A DNA stretch of 64,000 bases from JBFLYC01 sp040756735 (lineage in GTDB: Bacteria > Bacillota > DSM-16504 > Desulfitibacterales > Desulfitibacteraceae): assembly GCA_040756735.1 (NCBI GenBank), contig JBFLYC010000012.1:1-64000 (forward strand), given 5' to 3'. This document shows positions 1-9,317 of this stretch, in pieces. The notes beneath the pieces are model-generated. The model searched no databases, was not told the origin of the DNA, and worked only from the letters and a program-made list of their open reading frames with translations. Both the position numbers and the translations under genes were made by a program. Numbering within the stretch: the first letter of the stretch is position 1; each line of letters starts with the position of its first letter.

Positions 1-682
1 CTAGATCTTCTATTTCAACTAAATCTTTGAGTAAGGAAACTAGCCCACCTTTAATATGCAAATCTTGACCGTAGCATCCTATGTCTTGGGCAATAAGAAT
101 CACTTCTTTGTAACCCTTTTTAACAAGATATCTTGCCTCATAAACAATATCGTTGGGTAATTTGCTCCTGTATTTGCCTCTTATAGACGGAATAATACAG
201 TAAGTGCAATGATTGTTACATCCCTCAGCTATTTTTAAGTAAGTATGATAAGTGATATCAATTCTTTCTCTGGGTAAAAATATTTCTTTAGTAAATGAGG
301 AAACATCTTTAACCTCAGCAACTGAACCCATTTGAGTCAACTTTTCTATAAATTCATGAAGATTACTTTCTTGAGCAATTCCGATTACAGCATCTAATTC
401 TGGAATTTCACTTTGTAGTTCTCGATGATATCTTTGAGCTAAACAGCCAAGCACAGCAATTTTCTGGTGCTTCTTCTTGGAAGCCAAAACACTAAAAATG
501 GTTTCAATGGATTGTTCTTTGGCATCTTTTATAAAACCACAAGTATTAATTATTATTATATCTGCGTCTTCTATTCGTGCTTCACAATTATATCCATGAC
601 TAGTTAGTAAACCTTTAGCCACCTCGGAATCAACGGTGTTTTTTGCGCATCCTAGAGTAATAAATGCTACATTTTTTGCCAT
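1..682 (-). CDS. rimO: Ribosomal protein S12 methylthiotransferase RimO (3' part cut by window edge)
   Basis: Radical-SAM enzyme that adds a methylthio group to an aspartate of ribosomal protein S12. About 227 N-terminal residues are visible. The N-terminal UPF0004 domain opens MAKNVAFITLGCAKNTVDSE, and GCxKNxVDSE is the RimO rather than the MiaB (GCQMN) signature. Near residue 150 the radical-SAM cluster motif reads GCNNHCTYC (CxxxCxxC). The ATG at 682 follows GGAG at a normal distance. The reading frame runs off the window at base 1, so the TRAM domain is not seen. It begins 3 bp after the rodZ stop, so it is co-transcribed with rodZ. The truncation is only the window boundary. Confidence 0.95.
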   Translation of the reverse strand, partial: MAKNVAFITLGCAKNTVDSEVAKGLLTSHGYNCEARIEDADIIIINTCGFIKDAKEQSIETIFSVLASKKKHQKIAVLGCLAQRYHRELQSEIPELDAVIGIAQESNLHEFIEKLTQMGSVAEVKDVSSFTKEIFLPRERIDITYHTYLKIAEGCNNHCTYCIIPSIRGKYRSKLPNDIVYEARYLVKKGYKEVILIAQDIGCYGQDLHIKGGLVSLLKDLVEIEDL

Positions 683-685
683 GTA

Positions 686-1435
686 TCAGTCTCCTTCTTT
701 GGTGAAAGTCGGCCTTACTACATCGCCAATTTTGCCTAAACTATCAAGAACTCTGCCGTTATATATTAAATCAACTGCCCCGGCATTTCCTAAAACCAGC
801 CTAATCTCTTTGACAGCCTCAAAAACAAGCATGTCTTCTCCTTTTTTTACTGTTCTAGAAAATACAACCTGATCATCAGCCACAACCTCTATCCAACAGT
901 CTCCTCGCACTACAGCTATTTCAAGTCTTAATCCTTCAAAAATTGGTTCATCGCTGATAATTTCATCTTCATGAGGTTCTTCAATTTTGTCTGTATCTGG
1001 GTCAGCAGTATATCCATTATCTATTGGCGGGGGTAAATGCTGTGGTTTATTCCACATTTTATTAATGCCCAAAAGGACTAAAACAGCTAAAATAATTATA
1101 CCGAACCTTAAGAGTTTATTATAGTATAATGTGATATTGGCAGGAGCTTTATCAGCAAAAACAGCTTTCTCTTCATATCGTTTTTCTTTTTCTTCATCTT
1201 TTTCATTCCAGAGGTTATGAAATTCCTCTATGATTTCTTTAGGATCTAATTTTAAGGCTTTGGCATAACTACGCAAAAAGCCAATAATATACACTTTTCC
1301 AGGCAACACAGAAAACTTTTCATTTTCTAGAGCTTCAATATATAAAGGCCTAATCTTTGTAATCTCCTCAATATCCTTAATTGATAATCCAAGACTTTGC
1401 CGTCTGTCTTTTAATCTCCTGCCTAATCCAGACAA
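686..1435 (-). CDS. rodZ: RodZ-like helix-turn-helix membrane protein
   Basis: Cytoskeleton-associated cell-shape protein family (B. subtilis YmfM/RodZ). The visible layout is a cytoplasmic HTH_25 domain (about residues 1-70, GRRLKDRRQSLGLSIKDIEE), a charged linker, one membrane segment (FGIIILAVLVLLGI, about residue 115) and an extracytoplasmic DUF4115 domain with a typical WIEVVADDQVVF stretch. The frame is open further upstream, to 1567 inside ftsK. I chose the TTG at 1435 because it has AAGGGGG nine bases upstream and gives the normal RodZ N-terminus (SGLGRRLK); this yields 249 aa. It lies between ftsK and rimO, the usual order in clostridia. Confidence 0.9.
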   Translation of the reverse strand: MSGLGRRLKDRRQSLGLSIKDIEEITKIRPLYIEALENEKFSVLPGKVYIIGFLRSYAKALKLDPKEIIEEFHNLWNEKDEEKEKRYEEKAVFADKAPANITLYYNKLLRFGIIILAVLVLLGINKMWNKPQHLPPPIDNGYTADPDTDKIEEPHEDEIISDEPIFEGLRLEIAVVRGDCWIEVVADDQVVFSRTVKKGEDMLVFEAVKEIRLVLGNAGAVDLIYNGRVLDSLGKIGDVVRPTFTKEGD

Positions 1436-1535
1436 CTCGAGAAACCCCCTTAAAAAATATAATAGGTTTAGAGTAATAGGTACCCCATATGGGTTTTCTG
1501 CATTATTATTAAATCTCCTGCAGATGAAAAAAGGT

Positions 1536-3773
1536 TTACAAGTTTTTAAACATGTCTTTATAATCATCCCAACTTATTAGAACTGAACGTGGTTTACTTC
1601 CCTCATAAGAACCCACAATGCCTTTTTCTTCCATAATATCTATTAATCGTGCGGCTCTTGTATATCCAATGCGCAATCTTCTTTGAAGCATGGATATTGA
1701 TGCCTGGTTGCTTTCAAGCAATATTCTGGTAGCCTCTGGCAACAATTCATCTTCCATATCTAGAGGTTTTTTCGTGTGTCCTTTTTCTTCAAGAATGTTT
1801 TCATATTCAGGTACACCTTGGACTTTTAGAAACTTTACTATCTTATCAACTTCTTTATCAGATACATATACGCCTTGTACTCGAATAGGCTTTGAAGCTC
1901 CCATGGGCATATAAAGCATATCCCCTTGCCCTAAAAGCTTTTCTGCCCCCCCAACATCAAGGATTGTTCTAGAATCTGTTTGCGAGGATACAGCAAAGGC
2001 AATCCTGGATGGTATATTTGCCTTAATTAAACCTGTTATAACATCTACAGAAGGTCTTTGCGTCGCAACAACCAAATGAATACCCGCAGCCCTTGCCATT
2101 TGTGCAAGCCTACAAATAGCATCTTCTACATCTGCAGGAGCTACCATCATCAAATCTGCTAATTCATCTATTAAGATTACTATATATGGCAGTGCTGGAT
2201 TAACTCCCTCTGGATTTTCCTGCGCTTTAAGGCTGTTGTATCTATTAATATCTTTGACTCCGGCTGCAGCAAATATTTCGTACCGGTTCTCCATTTCATT
2301 AACCATCCATTTAAGGGCTGTGGCAGCTTTTTTGGAATCAGTAACCACAGGAGCCAGTAGATGAGGTATACCATTAAAAGTTGTAAGCTCTACCATTTTA
2401 GGATCAATTATGACCATTTTTAGCTCTATGGGTAAAGCCTTATACAACAAACTGGAAATCAAGGCATTCATACAAACACTCTTTCCAGACCCTGTGGCTC
2501 CTGCAATCAGCAAATGGGGCATTTTAGCTAAATCAGCTACAATGACTTTCCCCGCAATATCCATACCCAATGCCACACTAAGTTTGGAAGGAGCTTCCAA
2601 AAATTCGGGACTTTCTAAGACATCTCTAAAATGAACCAGTGATACTTCTTTATTAGGGACTTCAATTCCCACAGCAGCTTTGCCAGGAATTGGCGCTTCA
2701 ATTCTGACATGAGGAGCTGCAAGATTTAAAGCAATATCATCTGCCAAGTTGACAATTCTACTGACTTTTGTGCCTGCTTCAGGATGAACTTCAAATCTTG
2801 TAATAGCCGGTCCGCAGCTTACTTCAGATACTTTACTGTTTATTCCAAAACTAGATAAAGTATCTTCCAATTGTTTAATCTTCTCTGAAATATCCTTGTT
2901 CATCCTAGGATTTTTTAACTTAATATTTCTTTGTAAAAGAGACACTGGAGGTAAGATAAATTCTCCAATATTATCTTTTGGTAAAGAGACAATGTCCAAT
3001 TGGTTGCTTGAAATCTCCGTATTACGTTGACTCGCCTTTATAACACCATCTTTTTCAACAGTTATTACTTCTGGTTGTTCCTTAATTTCATCATATACAT
3101 GTACAATGGGAACGTCTTTATCTTTTTTGGCCTTTTTTATCCTCTTGCCATGATGTGCTAGATTCTTCTTGTCCTCTTCCTCAAACAAGTATTGAGATAG
3201 TCCACTGACAAATCCACTGACAAAATGCCTTAAGCGTAATATTATGGCATAAAATATTCCTAAAAGATGTGTATTTGCCACTAACATGAAAGATAGTAGA
3301 AAACAAGTAGTTACTACTATATACCCCCCAAATAAACCAAAAACTTTAATAATGAAAAAGGCAAAGGTTGCACCAATGAGTCCTCCACCTGTGCCATTCA
3401 TGGAAACTTTTAACAAATCCATAAGGGGTAATGAAGCACTGGCGGTATTTAAATGTAGAGTAGTGACCAAGGTAAAATACGCTAAAAGGACACCGTTTTT
3501 TTTTCCAAATATCTTTTTATCCTGATGGTTATAAAGCAACATAATAGCATAAAGTATCATTACAACAGGAACAAGATATTTTGCTTGTCCAACTAACCCT
3601 GTTAAAATCCTAGCGATAAAAAGCCCGAAAATACCGATAAAGTAATTAGATGTAAAAGCTACCCCTTTATCAACTACATAAATACTAACCGCACTTATAG
3701 CAGCTAGAGCAAATACTATGACCGCAGCAATTTCATTTCGACCGTCTTCCTTTAATCTATGCCAAAACTGCAT
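1536..3773 (-). CDS. ftsK: DNA translocase FtsK/SpoIIIE
   Basis: Hexameric ATP-driven DNA pump that clears chromosome from the division or sporulation septum. The 745 aa protein has about four N-terminal membrane helices (residues 15-190), a charged linker, and a RecA-like motor with Walker A GATGSGKSVCMN and Walker B VILIDELADL. A C-terminal winged-helix gamma domain follows (about residue 680 on, SISMLQRRLRIGYTRAAR), which reads KOPS/SRS-type sites in this family. The ATG follows GAGGTG. Its position downstream of tepA-ylzJ matches B. subtilis spoIIIE, so a sporulation role is likely (inference). A hairpin terminator behind uppP separates it from the preceding unit. Confidence 0.97.
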   Translation of the reverse strand: MQFWHRLKEDGRNEIAAVIVFALAAISAVSIYVVDKGVAFTSNYFIGIFGLFIARILTGLVGQAKYLVPVVMILYAIMLLYNHQDKKIFGKKNGVLLAYFTLVTTLHLNTASASLPLMDLLKVSMNGTGGGLIGATFAFFIIKVFGLFGGYIVVTTCFLLSFMLVANTHLLGIFYAIILRLRHFVSGFVSGLSQYLFEEEDKKNLAHHGKRIKKAKKDKDVPIVHVYDEIKEQPEVITVEKDGVIKASQRNTEISSNQLDIVSLPKDNIGEFILPPVSLLQRNIKLKNPRMNKDISEKIKQLEDTLSSFGINSKVSEVSCGPAITRFEVHPEAGTKVSRIVNLADDIALNLAAPHVRIEAPIPGKAAVGIEVPNKEVSLVHFRDVLESPEFLEAPSKLSVALGMDIAGKVIVADLAKMPHLLIAGATGSGKSVCMNALISSLLYKALPIELKMVIIDPKMVELTTFNGIPHLLAPVVTDSKKAATALKWMVNEMENRYEIFAAAGVKDINRYNSLKAQENPEGVNPALPYIVILIDELADLMMVAPADVEDAICRLAQMARAAGIHLVVATQRPSVDVITGLIKANIPSRIAFAVSSQTDSRTILDVGGAEKLLGQGDMLYMPMGASKPIRVQGVYVSDKEVDKIVKFLKVQGVPEYENILEEKGHTKKPLDMEDELLPEATRILLESNQASISMLQRRLRIGYTRAARLIDIMEEKGIVGSYEGSKPRSVLISWDDYKDMFKNL

Positions 3774-3840
3774 ATTCTCACCTCTAGTTGTACTTCTACA
3801 TTTAGCCCTTAAATTCCTTTTATATCCAGCATATCTAGAT

Positions 3841-3866
3841 AAAGCCCCCTATAATGAGGAGGCTTT
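3841..3866 (-). terminator. Hairpin terminator after uppP
   Basis: A 10-bp stem (AAAGCCTCCT paired with AGGGGGCTTT on the minus strand, one T-G wobble) with a 6-nt loop sits immediately after the uppP stop. The following T tract is weak (TTTATCTAGAT), so termination may be partial. Confidence 0.6.
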
Positions 3867-3868
3867 AT

Positions 3869-4639
3869 TTAAAGATAGGTAATAAGAACAACTGTTATGC
3901 CCACCATCCAACAATATACTGAAAAATACCTGAGTTTTCCTTCAGCCAAAAATTTTAGAAGTATTTTAATGGCAAAGTATCCAGATACAGCGGCAACTAT
4001 GCTACCAACTATATATGGTCCATATAGGTCAGCAGCCATAGATTGACCTAATAATTGTTTGATCTTTAACACTGTAACTCCCATAATCACTGGAATAGAT
4101 AACAAAAATGAATACCTTGCAGCTGTTTTTCGATCAATTCCTAATATTAATGCCATAGCAATAGTAGTTCCTGACCTTGATATTCCAGGAGTAATGGCTG
4201 CCCCTTGCGCTAAGCCAACAAAAATTGCATCCAGAAAATTCATGTCCTTAATACTCTTGATATTATTTCTTTTTATCTCAGCAATCCATAAAATGGCTCC
4301 TGTAATTAGTAAAGTGAACCCAACTATGGAAAGAGAACTAAACATTCTTTCAAATGCATCCTCAAAGGCAAATCCTATAATGGCAGTAGGTATACTGCCT
4401 ACCAGTATTAATATGGTTAACTTTTGAAAAGGATTTTTCATCAGATCTAAAATATCTTTCCTAAAAACAATTAATATAGCTATTAGTGTTCCAAAATGGA
4501 CCAATACCTCGAAAACCACTCCTTGACTTTGAAAGTCTATTAAAGAACTAAAAATGACCAAGTGCCCTGAGCTGCTTACAGGTAAAAACTCCGTTAAGCC
4601 TTGTACCAGTCCAAGTAGTACAGCCTCCCAATACGACAT
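3869..4639 (-). CDS. uppP: Undecaprenyl-diphosphate phosphatase (BacA/UppP)
   Basis: Integral membrane phosphatase that recycles the lipid carrier undecaprenyl pyrophosphate to the monophosphate for peptidoglycan synthesis, and confers bacitracin tolerance. The family motifs are present: LGLVQGLTEFLPVSSSGHL near the N-terminus and the second repeat GLAQGAAITPGISRSGTT around residue 150, with about eight hydrophobic helices. An ATG at 4651 (MIDK...) is also possible, but AAAGG abuts it directly. The ATG at 4639 gives the family-typical MSYWEAVLLG start with AGGA about 11 bases upstream. It follows the phosphate transporter gene by 20 bp, so the two probably share a transcript. Confidence 0.95.
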   Translation of the reverse strand: MSYWEAVLLGLVQGLTEFLPVSSSGHLVIFSSLIDFQSQGVVFEVLVHFGTLIAILIVFRKDILDLMKNPFQKLTILILVGSIPTAIIGFAFEDAFERMFSSLSIVGFTLLITGAILWIAEIKRNNIKSIKDMNFLDAIFVGLAQGAAITPGISRSGTTIAMALILGIDRKTAARYSFLLSIPVIMGVTVLKIKQLLGQSMAADLYGPYIVGSIVAAVSGYFAIKILLKFLAEGKLRYFSVYCWMVGITVVLITYL

Positions 4640-4659
4640 CTTATCTATCATCCTTTCAA

Positions 4660-6264
4660 CTAGAATTCCCCCAGAACAACTTCTGCAATGTTATGTGAAT
4701 GATCACTTATTCGTTCCAAGTTACTAATAATATCTAGAAATACCACCCCTGAACCAGCATGACACAAGCCAGAATTAAGGCGTTTAATATGATTCCTGCG
4801 TAATTCTCTCTCCATTGTATCTACTTGATTTTCCAATTCTATAGTTCTATCTGCTAAAGTAACATTGTCCTCCTCAAGAGCACGAAGTGATGTGGAATAA
4901 GCATTAAGGGTTAAACCGGTCATTTCTCTCAATTCCTCTAGGGCATATTCAGAGAAAGGTAGTTTTTCATTTATCTTTATTCTAGCAAGCTGAATAATGT
5001 TCTCAGCGTGATCTCCCACTCTTTCAATGTCATTGATTGCATGCAAAAGGCCTGTATGCCTTCTTGATGATGCTACTGTCATACTTTTTTGAGATATTTT
5101 TGACAGATAATGGGAAATATCTTTCTCTAATTCGTCTATTATTTCTTCATTTGTTAACACTTTATCAAGCATTTGCTCATCTTCATTAAAAAAACCTTTC
5201 ATGGCAAGTTCTACATTTTCTTTTGCAAGATAAGCCATCCGAAGGATCTCTTTTGTCGCTAAAGCTAATGCCAGAGTAGGAGTTTTTAACATCCTTTCAT
5301 CCAGATAGATCGGCCCTACGGGTGTTACTTCCTCCACACCCGGCACAAGTTTTATAATTAATTTTACGAAGAGTTGGATTAGGGGTAAAAAAATCAAAGT
5401 ATTGATAACATTGAATGAAGTGTGAGCATTTGCAATCTGCCGAGCAACTACATCTTCTGGTGAAATAAACATTATAAACTTTAAAAATAAAGGCATTAAC
5501 AATAGCACTATAACTGTTCCTAATACATTGAAAATAACATGAGCAGCTGCTGCCCGTTTAGCTGATAAATTTGCACCTATAGAGGCTATTACCGCTGTAA
5601 TACAAGTCCCAATGTTATCACCTAAAAGAACAGGAATAGCTGCCTCAATAGGAATAAGACCTTGAGAAGCCAGAGCTATAAGTATAGCTATAGTTGCACT
5701 GCTTGATTGAATTAAAGCAGTAGTTACAATTCCTACCGCTACCCCCAGTAATGGGTATCTACTAAATGAAGTGATAGCATCAGTAAACTGTGGGTAGTGT
5801 TGCAGTGGCGCCATACCTTTTTGCATTAAACTTAAACCCAAAAGCAACAAACCAAAACTAAAAATAACCTGTCCAATATATTTAACATTTTTTTTCTTGT
5901 ATAAAAACTGTATTAGGAAACCTATAAAAATAATTGGGAAAATATAATCAGTTAATTTAAAAGAAATTAACTGAGCAGTCACAGTAGTACCTATATTAGC
6001 TCCCATAAGAACACTAACAGCTTGTTTAAGGTTCATCAATCCTGCATTAACAAAACTGATTACCATTACTGTCGTAGCGCTGCTGCTCTGAATAGCAGAT
6101 GTCACAAATACGCCAACCAAAACCCCAATTACTGGAAGTCCAGTTATAACCTTCAGTAATTCCCTGACCTTTTCGCCAGCAGTTTTTTGTAATCCGTCTG
6201 CCATTAACTGCATGGCATAAATAAAAATGGCTAAACCTCCTGCAAATCCAAAGAATATCCCCAT
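4660..6264 (-). CDS. Na/Pi cotransporter family protein with C-terminal PhoU domain
   Basis: Sodium-dependent phosphate transporter family (NptA/YjbB-like), 534 aa from the ATG at 6264, which has GGGGAG five bases upstream; an open extension to 6291 lacks a site. Two inverted PNaS repeats carry the hallmark QSSSATTVMV (about residue 58) and QSSSATIAIL (about residue 187) motifs in a membrane region of 8-9 helices. From about residue 330 to the end, a soluble helical PhoU-like domain follows (repeated NDIERVGDHAENI and NLERISDHSHNI motifs). It could move phosphate in or out; the direction cannot be read from sequence. It forms a pair with uppP, whose reaction releases phosphate, and the link is suggestive only. 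Confidence 0.9.
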   Translation of the reverse strand: MGIFFGFAGGLAIFIYAMQLMADGLQKTAGEKVRELLKVITGLPVIGVLVGVFVTSAIQSSSATTVMVISFVNAGLMNLKQAVSVLMGANIGTTVTAQLISFKLTDYIFPIIFIGFLIQFLYKKKNVKYIGQVIFSFGLLLLGLSLMQKGMAPLQHYPQFTDAITSFSRYPLLGVAVGIVTTALIQSSSATIAILIALASQGLIPIEAAIPVLLGDNIGTCITAVIASIGANLSAKRAAAAHVIFNVLGTVIVLLLMPLFLKFIMFISPEDVVARQIANAHTSFNVINTLIFLPLIQLFVKLIIKLVPGVEEVTPVGPIYLDERMLKTPTLALALATKEILRMAYLAKENVELAMKGFFNEDEQMLDKVLTNEEIIDELEKDISHYLSKISQKSMTVASSRRHTGLLHAINDIERVGDHAENIIQLARIKINEKLPFSEYALEELREMTGLTLNAYSTSLRALEEDNVTLADRTIELENQVDTMERELRRNHIKRLNSGLCHAGSGVVFLDIISNLERISDHSHNIAEVVLGEF

Positions 6265-6305
6265 ATTATCTCCCCTGTAGTTAAGTATCACTTAATGCCG
6301 GATAC

Positions 6306-6314
6306 ATTATATCA
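6306..6314 (-). promoter_or_regulatory. Extended -10 promoter for the Na/Pi cotransporter-uppP unit
   Basis: The minus strand shows TGATATAAT, a TGn-extended consensus -10, about 35 bp before the ATG of the transporter gene and just after the ylzJ terminator. No good -35 hexamer stands at 16-18 bp, as expected for an extended -10 promoter. Confidence 0.55.
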
Positions 6315-6339
6315 TAAACTGTTCCTCAATAACCACACA

Positions 6340-6374
6340 AAAATATTAAAGAGAAAACATGCAGTTTTCTCTTT
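6340..6374 (-). terminator. Intrinsic terminator after ylzJ
   Basis: An 11-bp perfect stem (AAAGAGAAAAC with GTTTTCTCTTT, 5-nt loop) begins at the ylzJ stop codon and is followed on the minus strand by an AT-rich tract (AATATTTTTG). It closes the tepA-ylzJ unit. Confidence 0.75.
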
Positions 6375-6585
6375 AATATCTGGTTTCCAAAACTACCCCT
6401 GGTTGTATATTTGGATTAAGATAGTCTTCTAGATTAGAGCTTATTATTCTTACAACCCTATATTTACCATCTGCTGAAGGTTCTACCTGTAGAATTATGC
6501 CCTTATAATTAATTTCTTTATACTTTGTTAATTTATCATGATCCTTTAATACTTCTTCCATCCACAGTGGGGTGTATAGGACCAT
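6373..6585 (-). CDS. ylzJ: YlzJ-like small protein
   Basis: A 70 aa acidic-basic soluble protein of unknown function, recognised by its MVLYTPLWMEEVL start and its place directly after tepA, as in B. subtilis. A strong AGGAGG lies eight bases before the ATG. The first 50 bp overlap the 3' end of tepA in another frame. That is a long overlap, but the ribosome binding site inside tepA supports it. No membrane segment or catalytic motif is visible. Confidence 0.8.
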   Translation of the reverse strand: MVLYTPLWMEEVLKDHDKLTKYKEINYKGIILQVEPSADGKYRVVRIISSNLEDYLNPNIQPGVVLETRY

Positions 6586-7360
6586 TTAACATACCTCCTT
6601 GTATGTTCGACTGCATTTTTTTCTGATCAATTAATTCCTTCAACTTGGCCACTGATTTGGAAACTCCCCCAACTTCATTAATTAATCCTTCTTGCACTGC
6701 GTCATTACCAACTAGTATTGTTCCAATGTCTCTGGCCAATTCACCTGTTCTAAACATGAGCTCTCTAAATCTTTCAGGTTTAATGTTAGAATGTCTTGCT
6801 ACAAAACCAACCACTCTTTCTTGCATTTTATCTAGATATTCATATGTCTGAGGCACTCCTATAACAAGACCAGTTAATCTAATTGGGTGAATCGTCATAG
6901 TAGCTGTTTCTGCAATAAAACTGTAATTAGCTGCAACAGCTATAGGTACACCAATACTATGTCCCCCTCCTAAAACAAGAGAAACAATTGGTTTTGACAT
7001 GCTTACCAACATTTCAGCAATGGCTAAACCTGCCTCAACATCGCCGCCAACAGTATTTAGAATTATTAGCGCACCTTCAATAGTTGGATTTTGTTCCAAG
7101 GCAACTAATTGAGGTATGATATGCTCATATTTAGTAGTCTTGTTTTGGGGCGGCATAACCATATGACCTTCTATCTGTCCTACTATAGTTATGCAATGAA
7201 TATTGTTAGGAGGACTGTCAGGAATATTTATTTGCCCAAATTCCTTGATATTGTTTGCCCTGCTGCCTTTTTTTTTCTTTATTCCCTTTTTTGATGGATA
7301 TTGATGGGGTAAAACAGGATCAATAAATGGAAAAGTAGGTTTTTGCTCTTCTTTAGACAT
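6536..7360 (-). CDS. tepA: ClpP-fold serine protease TepA (YmfB)
   Basis: A 274 aa member of the ClpP/crotonase-like protease fold, related to the B. subtilis translocation-enhancing protein TepA. The core runs from about residue 50 to 240. A nucleophile-serine motif GGGHSIGVPIA lies around residue 133 and a catalytic-histidine motif TMTIHPIRLTG about 25 residues later. The first 40 residues are basic and low in complexity (KKGIKKKKGSR). In sporulating relatives the family has been linked to protein export and to processing of small acid-soluble spore proteins; the substrate here is not visible. It lies between RNase J and ylzJ-spoIIIE, the canonical arrangement. Confidence 0.88.
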   Translation of the reverse strand: MSKEEQKPTFPFIDPVLPHQYPSKKGIKKKKGSRANNIKEFGQINIPDSPPNNIHCITIVGQIEGHMVMPPQNKTTKYEHIIPQLVALEQNPTIEGALIILNTVGGDVEAGLAIAEMLVSMSKPIVSLVLGGGHSIGVPIAVAANYSFIAETATMTIHPIRLTGLVIGVPQTYEYLDKMQERVVGFVARHSNIKPERFRELMFRTGELARDIGTILVGNDAVQEGLINEVGGVSKSVAKLKELIDQKKMQSNIQGGMLNGPIHPTVDGRSIKGS

Positions 7361-7421
7361 CTACATCCACTCCTAGTTTTGTCTAAAACTTAGTATACTG
7401 TTAACCTGTCATAAAAATACA

Positions 7422-7457
7422 TCTTTAAAAAAGAAAAGGCACGGTGACCTTCCGTGC
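7422..7457 (-). terminator. Intrinsic terminator after RNase J gene
   Basis: Stem GCACGG/CCGTGC with a 7-nt loop, directly after the stop codon, followed on the minus strand by CTTTTCTTTTTT. A clear rho-independent terminator that separates the nuclease gene from tepA. Confidence 0.85.
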
Positions 7458-9122
7458 TTATACTTCCATTATGATTGGCAAAATCATAGGTTTTCTTCGG
7501 GTTTTTTCGTACAAGAATTTACCTAGTGTATCCTTTACATTAGTCTTGATCTGAGACCACTCCGAAATATTCTTTTGACCACATGTCTCTAAGCATTGTT
7601 TTATTTTATCCCTAATTTCTTCCATAAGCTGCTCAGATTCTCTGACATACACAAAACCTCGGGAAACCACATCAGGACCCGCCAATACTTGTCCTGTTTG
7701 TTTATCAAGGGTAACCACCATAATTAAAATACCGTCCTGAGACAACTGTTTCCTATCTCTTAATACAATATTACCAACATCTCCAACACCAAGCCCATCG
7801 ACCAGTATTCTCCCTGATTGAACCCTACCTTTCATACAACCCTTATGCTGATCAAAAGAGAGAATTTGACCATTTTCAGCAACAAAAGTGTTTTCTTCTG
7901 GAATACCCATTGAAATTGCAATTTGGGCATGTTTTTTAAGCATTCGATATTCCCCATGTATAGGGATAAAAAACTTGGGTTTTATCAAGTTTAACATTAA
8001 TTTTAAATCTTCCTGGCTCGCATGCCCGGAGACATGGATACCTGAAACTGCTTCATGAATTACATCAGCCCCGGATTTATATAATTGATCTATGATACGG
8101 GCAACAGTTTTTTCATTACCTGGAATAGGAGTTGCTGAGATAATCACCGTATCACCTTGCATAATTTCCACCCGTTTGTGGTCATTCATAGCCATTCTGG
8201 TTAAAGCCGACATGGGTTCACCTTGGCTGCCAGTAGTAATAATAACCACCTTTTCAAGAGGCATATTAACAATTTCATCGATATCAACTAGTGTATTATC
8301 AGGGATATCCAAGTAACCAAGATCAAATGCAACATTAACCACATTGACCATACTTCGACCCACTACTGAAACCTTTCTACCATATTTATATGCAGTGGAT
8401 ATAACTTGCTGAAGCCTATGCACATTTGATGCAAAAGATGCAACTATTATCCTGCCTTTTGCCCTCCTGAAGGTTTCATCAAAGGTTTCACCGACAATTT
8501 TCTCGGACATGGTATAACCTGGTCTCTGTGCATTAGTACTATCAGAGAGCATGACTAATACACCCTTTTCACCTATCTGAGAAAGTTTAGCGAAATCCAT
8601 TACATCTCCGTCCACAGGTGTGTGATCAACTTTAAAGTCACCTGTATGCACAATTGTGCCCATGGGTGTATAAATGGCTAAGGCAACTGCATCTGGTATA
8701 CTATGGCTGACCCTAAGAAATTCAACTTTGTAATGTCCAGTCTTTATTATATCACGTGGCTTTACTACTACTAAATTTGTATTGTTGACGCCCGCTTCCT
8801 TTAATTTACACTTTAATAGTCCCAAGGTAAGCTTTGTGCCATATACCGGCACATTTATTTCTTTTAGTATAAAGGGCAAAGCTCCAATATGATCCTCATG
8901 TCCATGGGTTAAGACAATTCCCTTTATTTTTTGTTTATTTTCAAGCAAATAGCTAAAGTCTGGTATAACCACATCTATACCTAATAGCTCATCTTCAGGA
9001 AATGTTAGGCCAGCATCTATCACTAACATTTGATCATCATACTGAATTACAAAAAGATTTTTGCCTATTTCCCCCAAACCACCAAGGGCAATAATATTAA
9101 GCTTTCCATCATTTACGGTCAT
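7458..9122 (-). CDS. rnj: Ribonuclease J
   Basis: Metallo-beta-lactamase/beta-CASP nuclease with 5'-3' exo- and endonuclease activity in mRNA turnover and rRNA maturation. The 554 aa protein has the zinc-site motif THGHEDHIGALP near residue 73, later metal ligands (HTGDFKVDHTP), the beta-CASP motif GSQGEPMSALTR near residue 302 and the HVSGHASQEDLK segment. A C-terminal dimerisation domain follows. The ATG follows GAGGTG. By position after dapA it corresponds to B. subtilis rnjB, but whether it acts as J1 or J2 cannot be told. Two hairpins lie upstream and one strong terminator behind it, so it is probably its own transcription unit. Confidence 0.95.
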   Translation of the reverse strand: MTVNDGKLNIIALGGLGEIGKNLFVIQYDDQMLVIDAGLTFPEDELLGIDVVIPDFSYLLENKQKIKGIVLTHGHEDHIGALPFILKEINVPVYGTKLTLGLLKCKLKEAGVNNTNLVVVKPRDIIKTGHYKVEFLRVSHSIPDAVALAIYTPMGTIVHTGDFKVDHTPVDGDVMDFAKLSQIGEKGVLVMLSDSTNAQRPGYTMSEKIVGETFDETFRRAKGRIIVASFASNVHRLQQVISTAYKYGRKVSVVGRSMVNVVNVAFDLGYLDIPDNTLVDIDEIVNMPLEKVVIITTGSQGEPMSALTRMAMNDHKRVEIMQGDTVIISATPIPGNEKTVARIIDQLYKSGADVIHEAVSGIHVSGHASQEDLKLMLNLIKPKFFIPIHGEYRMLKKHAQIAISMGIPEENTFVAENGQILSFDQHKGCMKGRVQSGRILVDGLGVGDVGNIVLRDRKQLSQDGILIMVVTLDKQTGQVLAGPDVVSRGFVYVRESEQLMEEIRDKIKQCLETCGQKNISEWSQIKTNVKDTLGKFLYEKTRRKPMILPIIMEV

Positions 9123-9181
9123 TCTTATTCACCTCCATGGCATTTTACGTCCGACCATAAATATCAATTAACAAATACCAA

Positions 9182-9215
9182 TTAATAAAAGCACTACAAT
9201 TTAGAATGTAGTGCT
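9182..9215 (-). terminator. Second hairpin between dapA and the RNase J gene
   Basis: A 9-bp perfect stem (AGCACTACA/TGTAGTGCT, 8-nt loop) followed by TTTTATTAATT on the minus strand. It stands about 60 bp upstream of the RNase J start and about 100 bp after the dapA terminator. It could be a backup terminator or an attenuator or processing site in the nuclease leader. The rest of 9123-9317 shows nothing clear. Confidence 0.5.
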
Positions 9216-9317
9216 AATTAGCCGCACAACAACTCCTTTTAAATTATACTCAAATAAACATATATGAGCAAGTTCCTTATAAACAGTATTCCATTCATCC
9301 TCCATTTTTAAACATAT

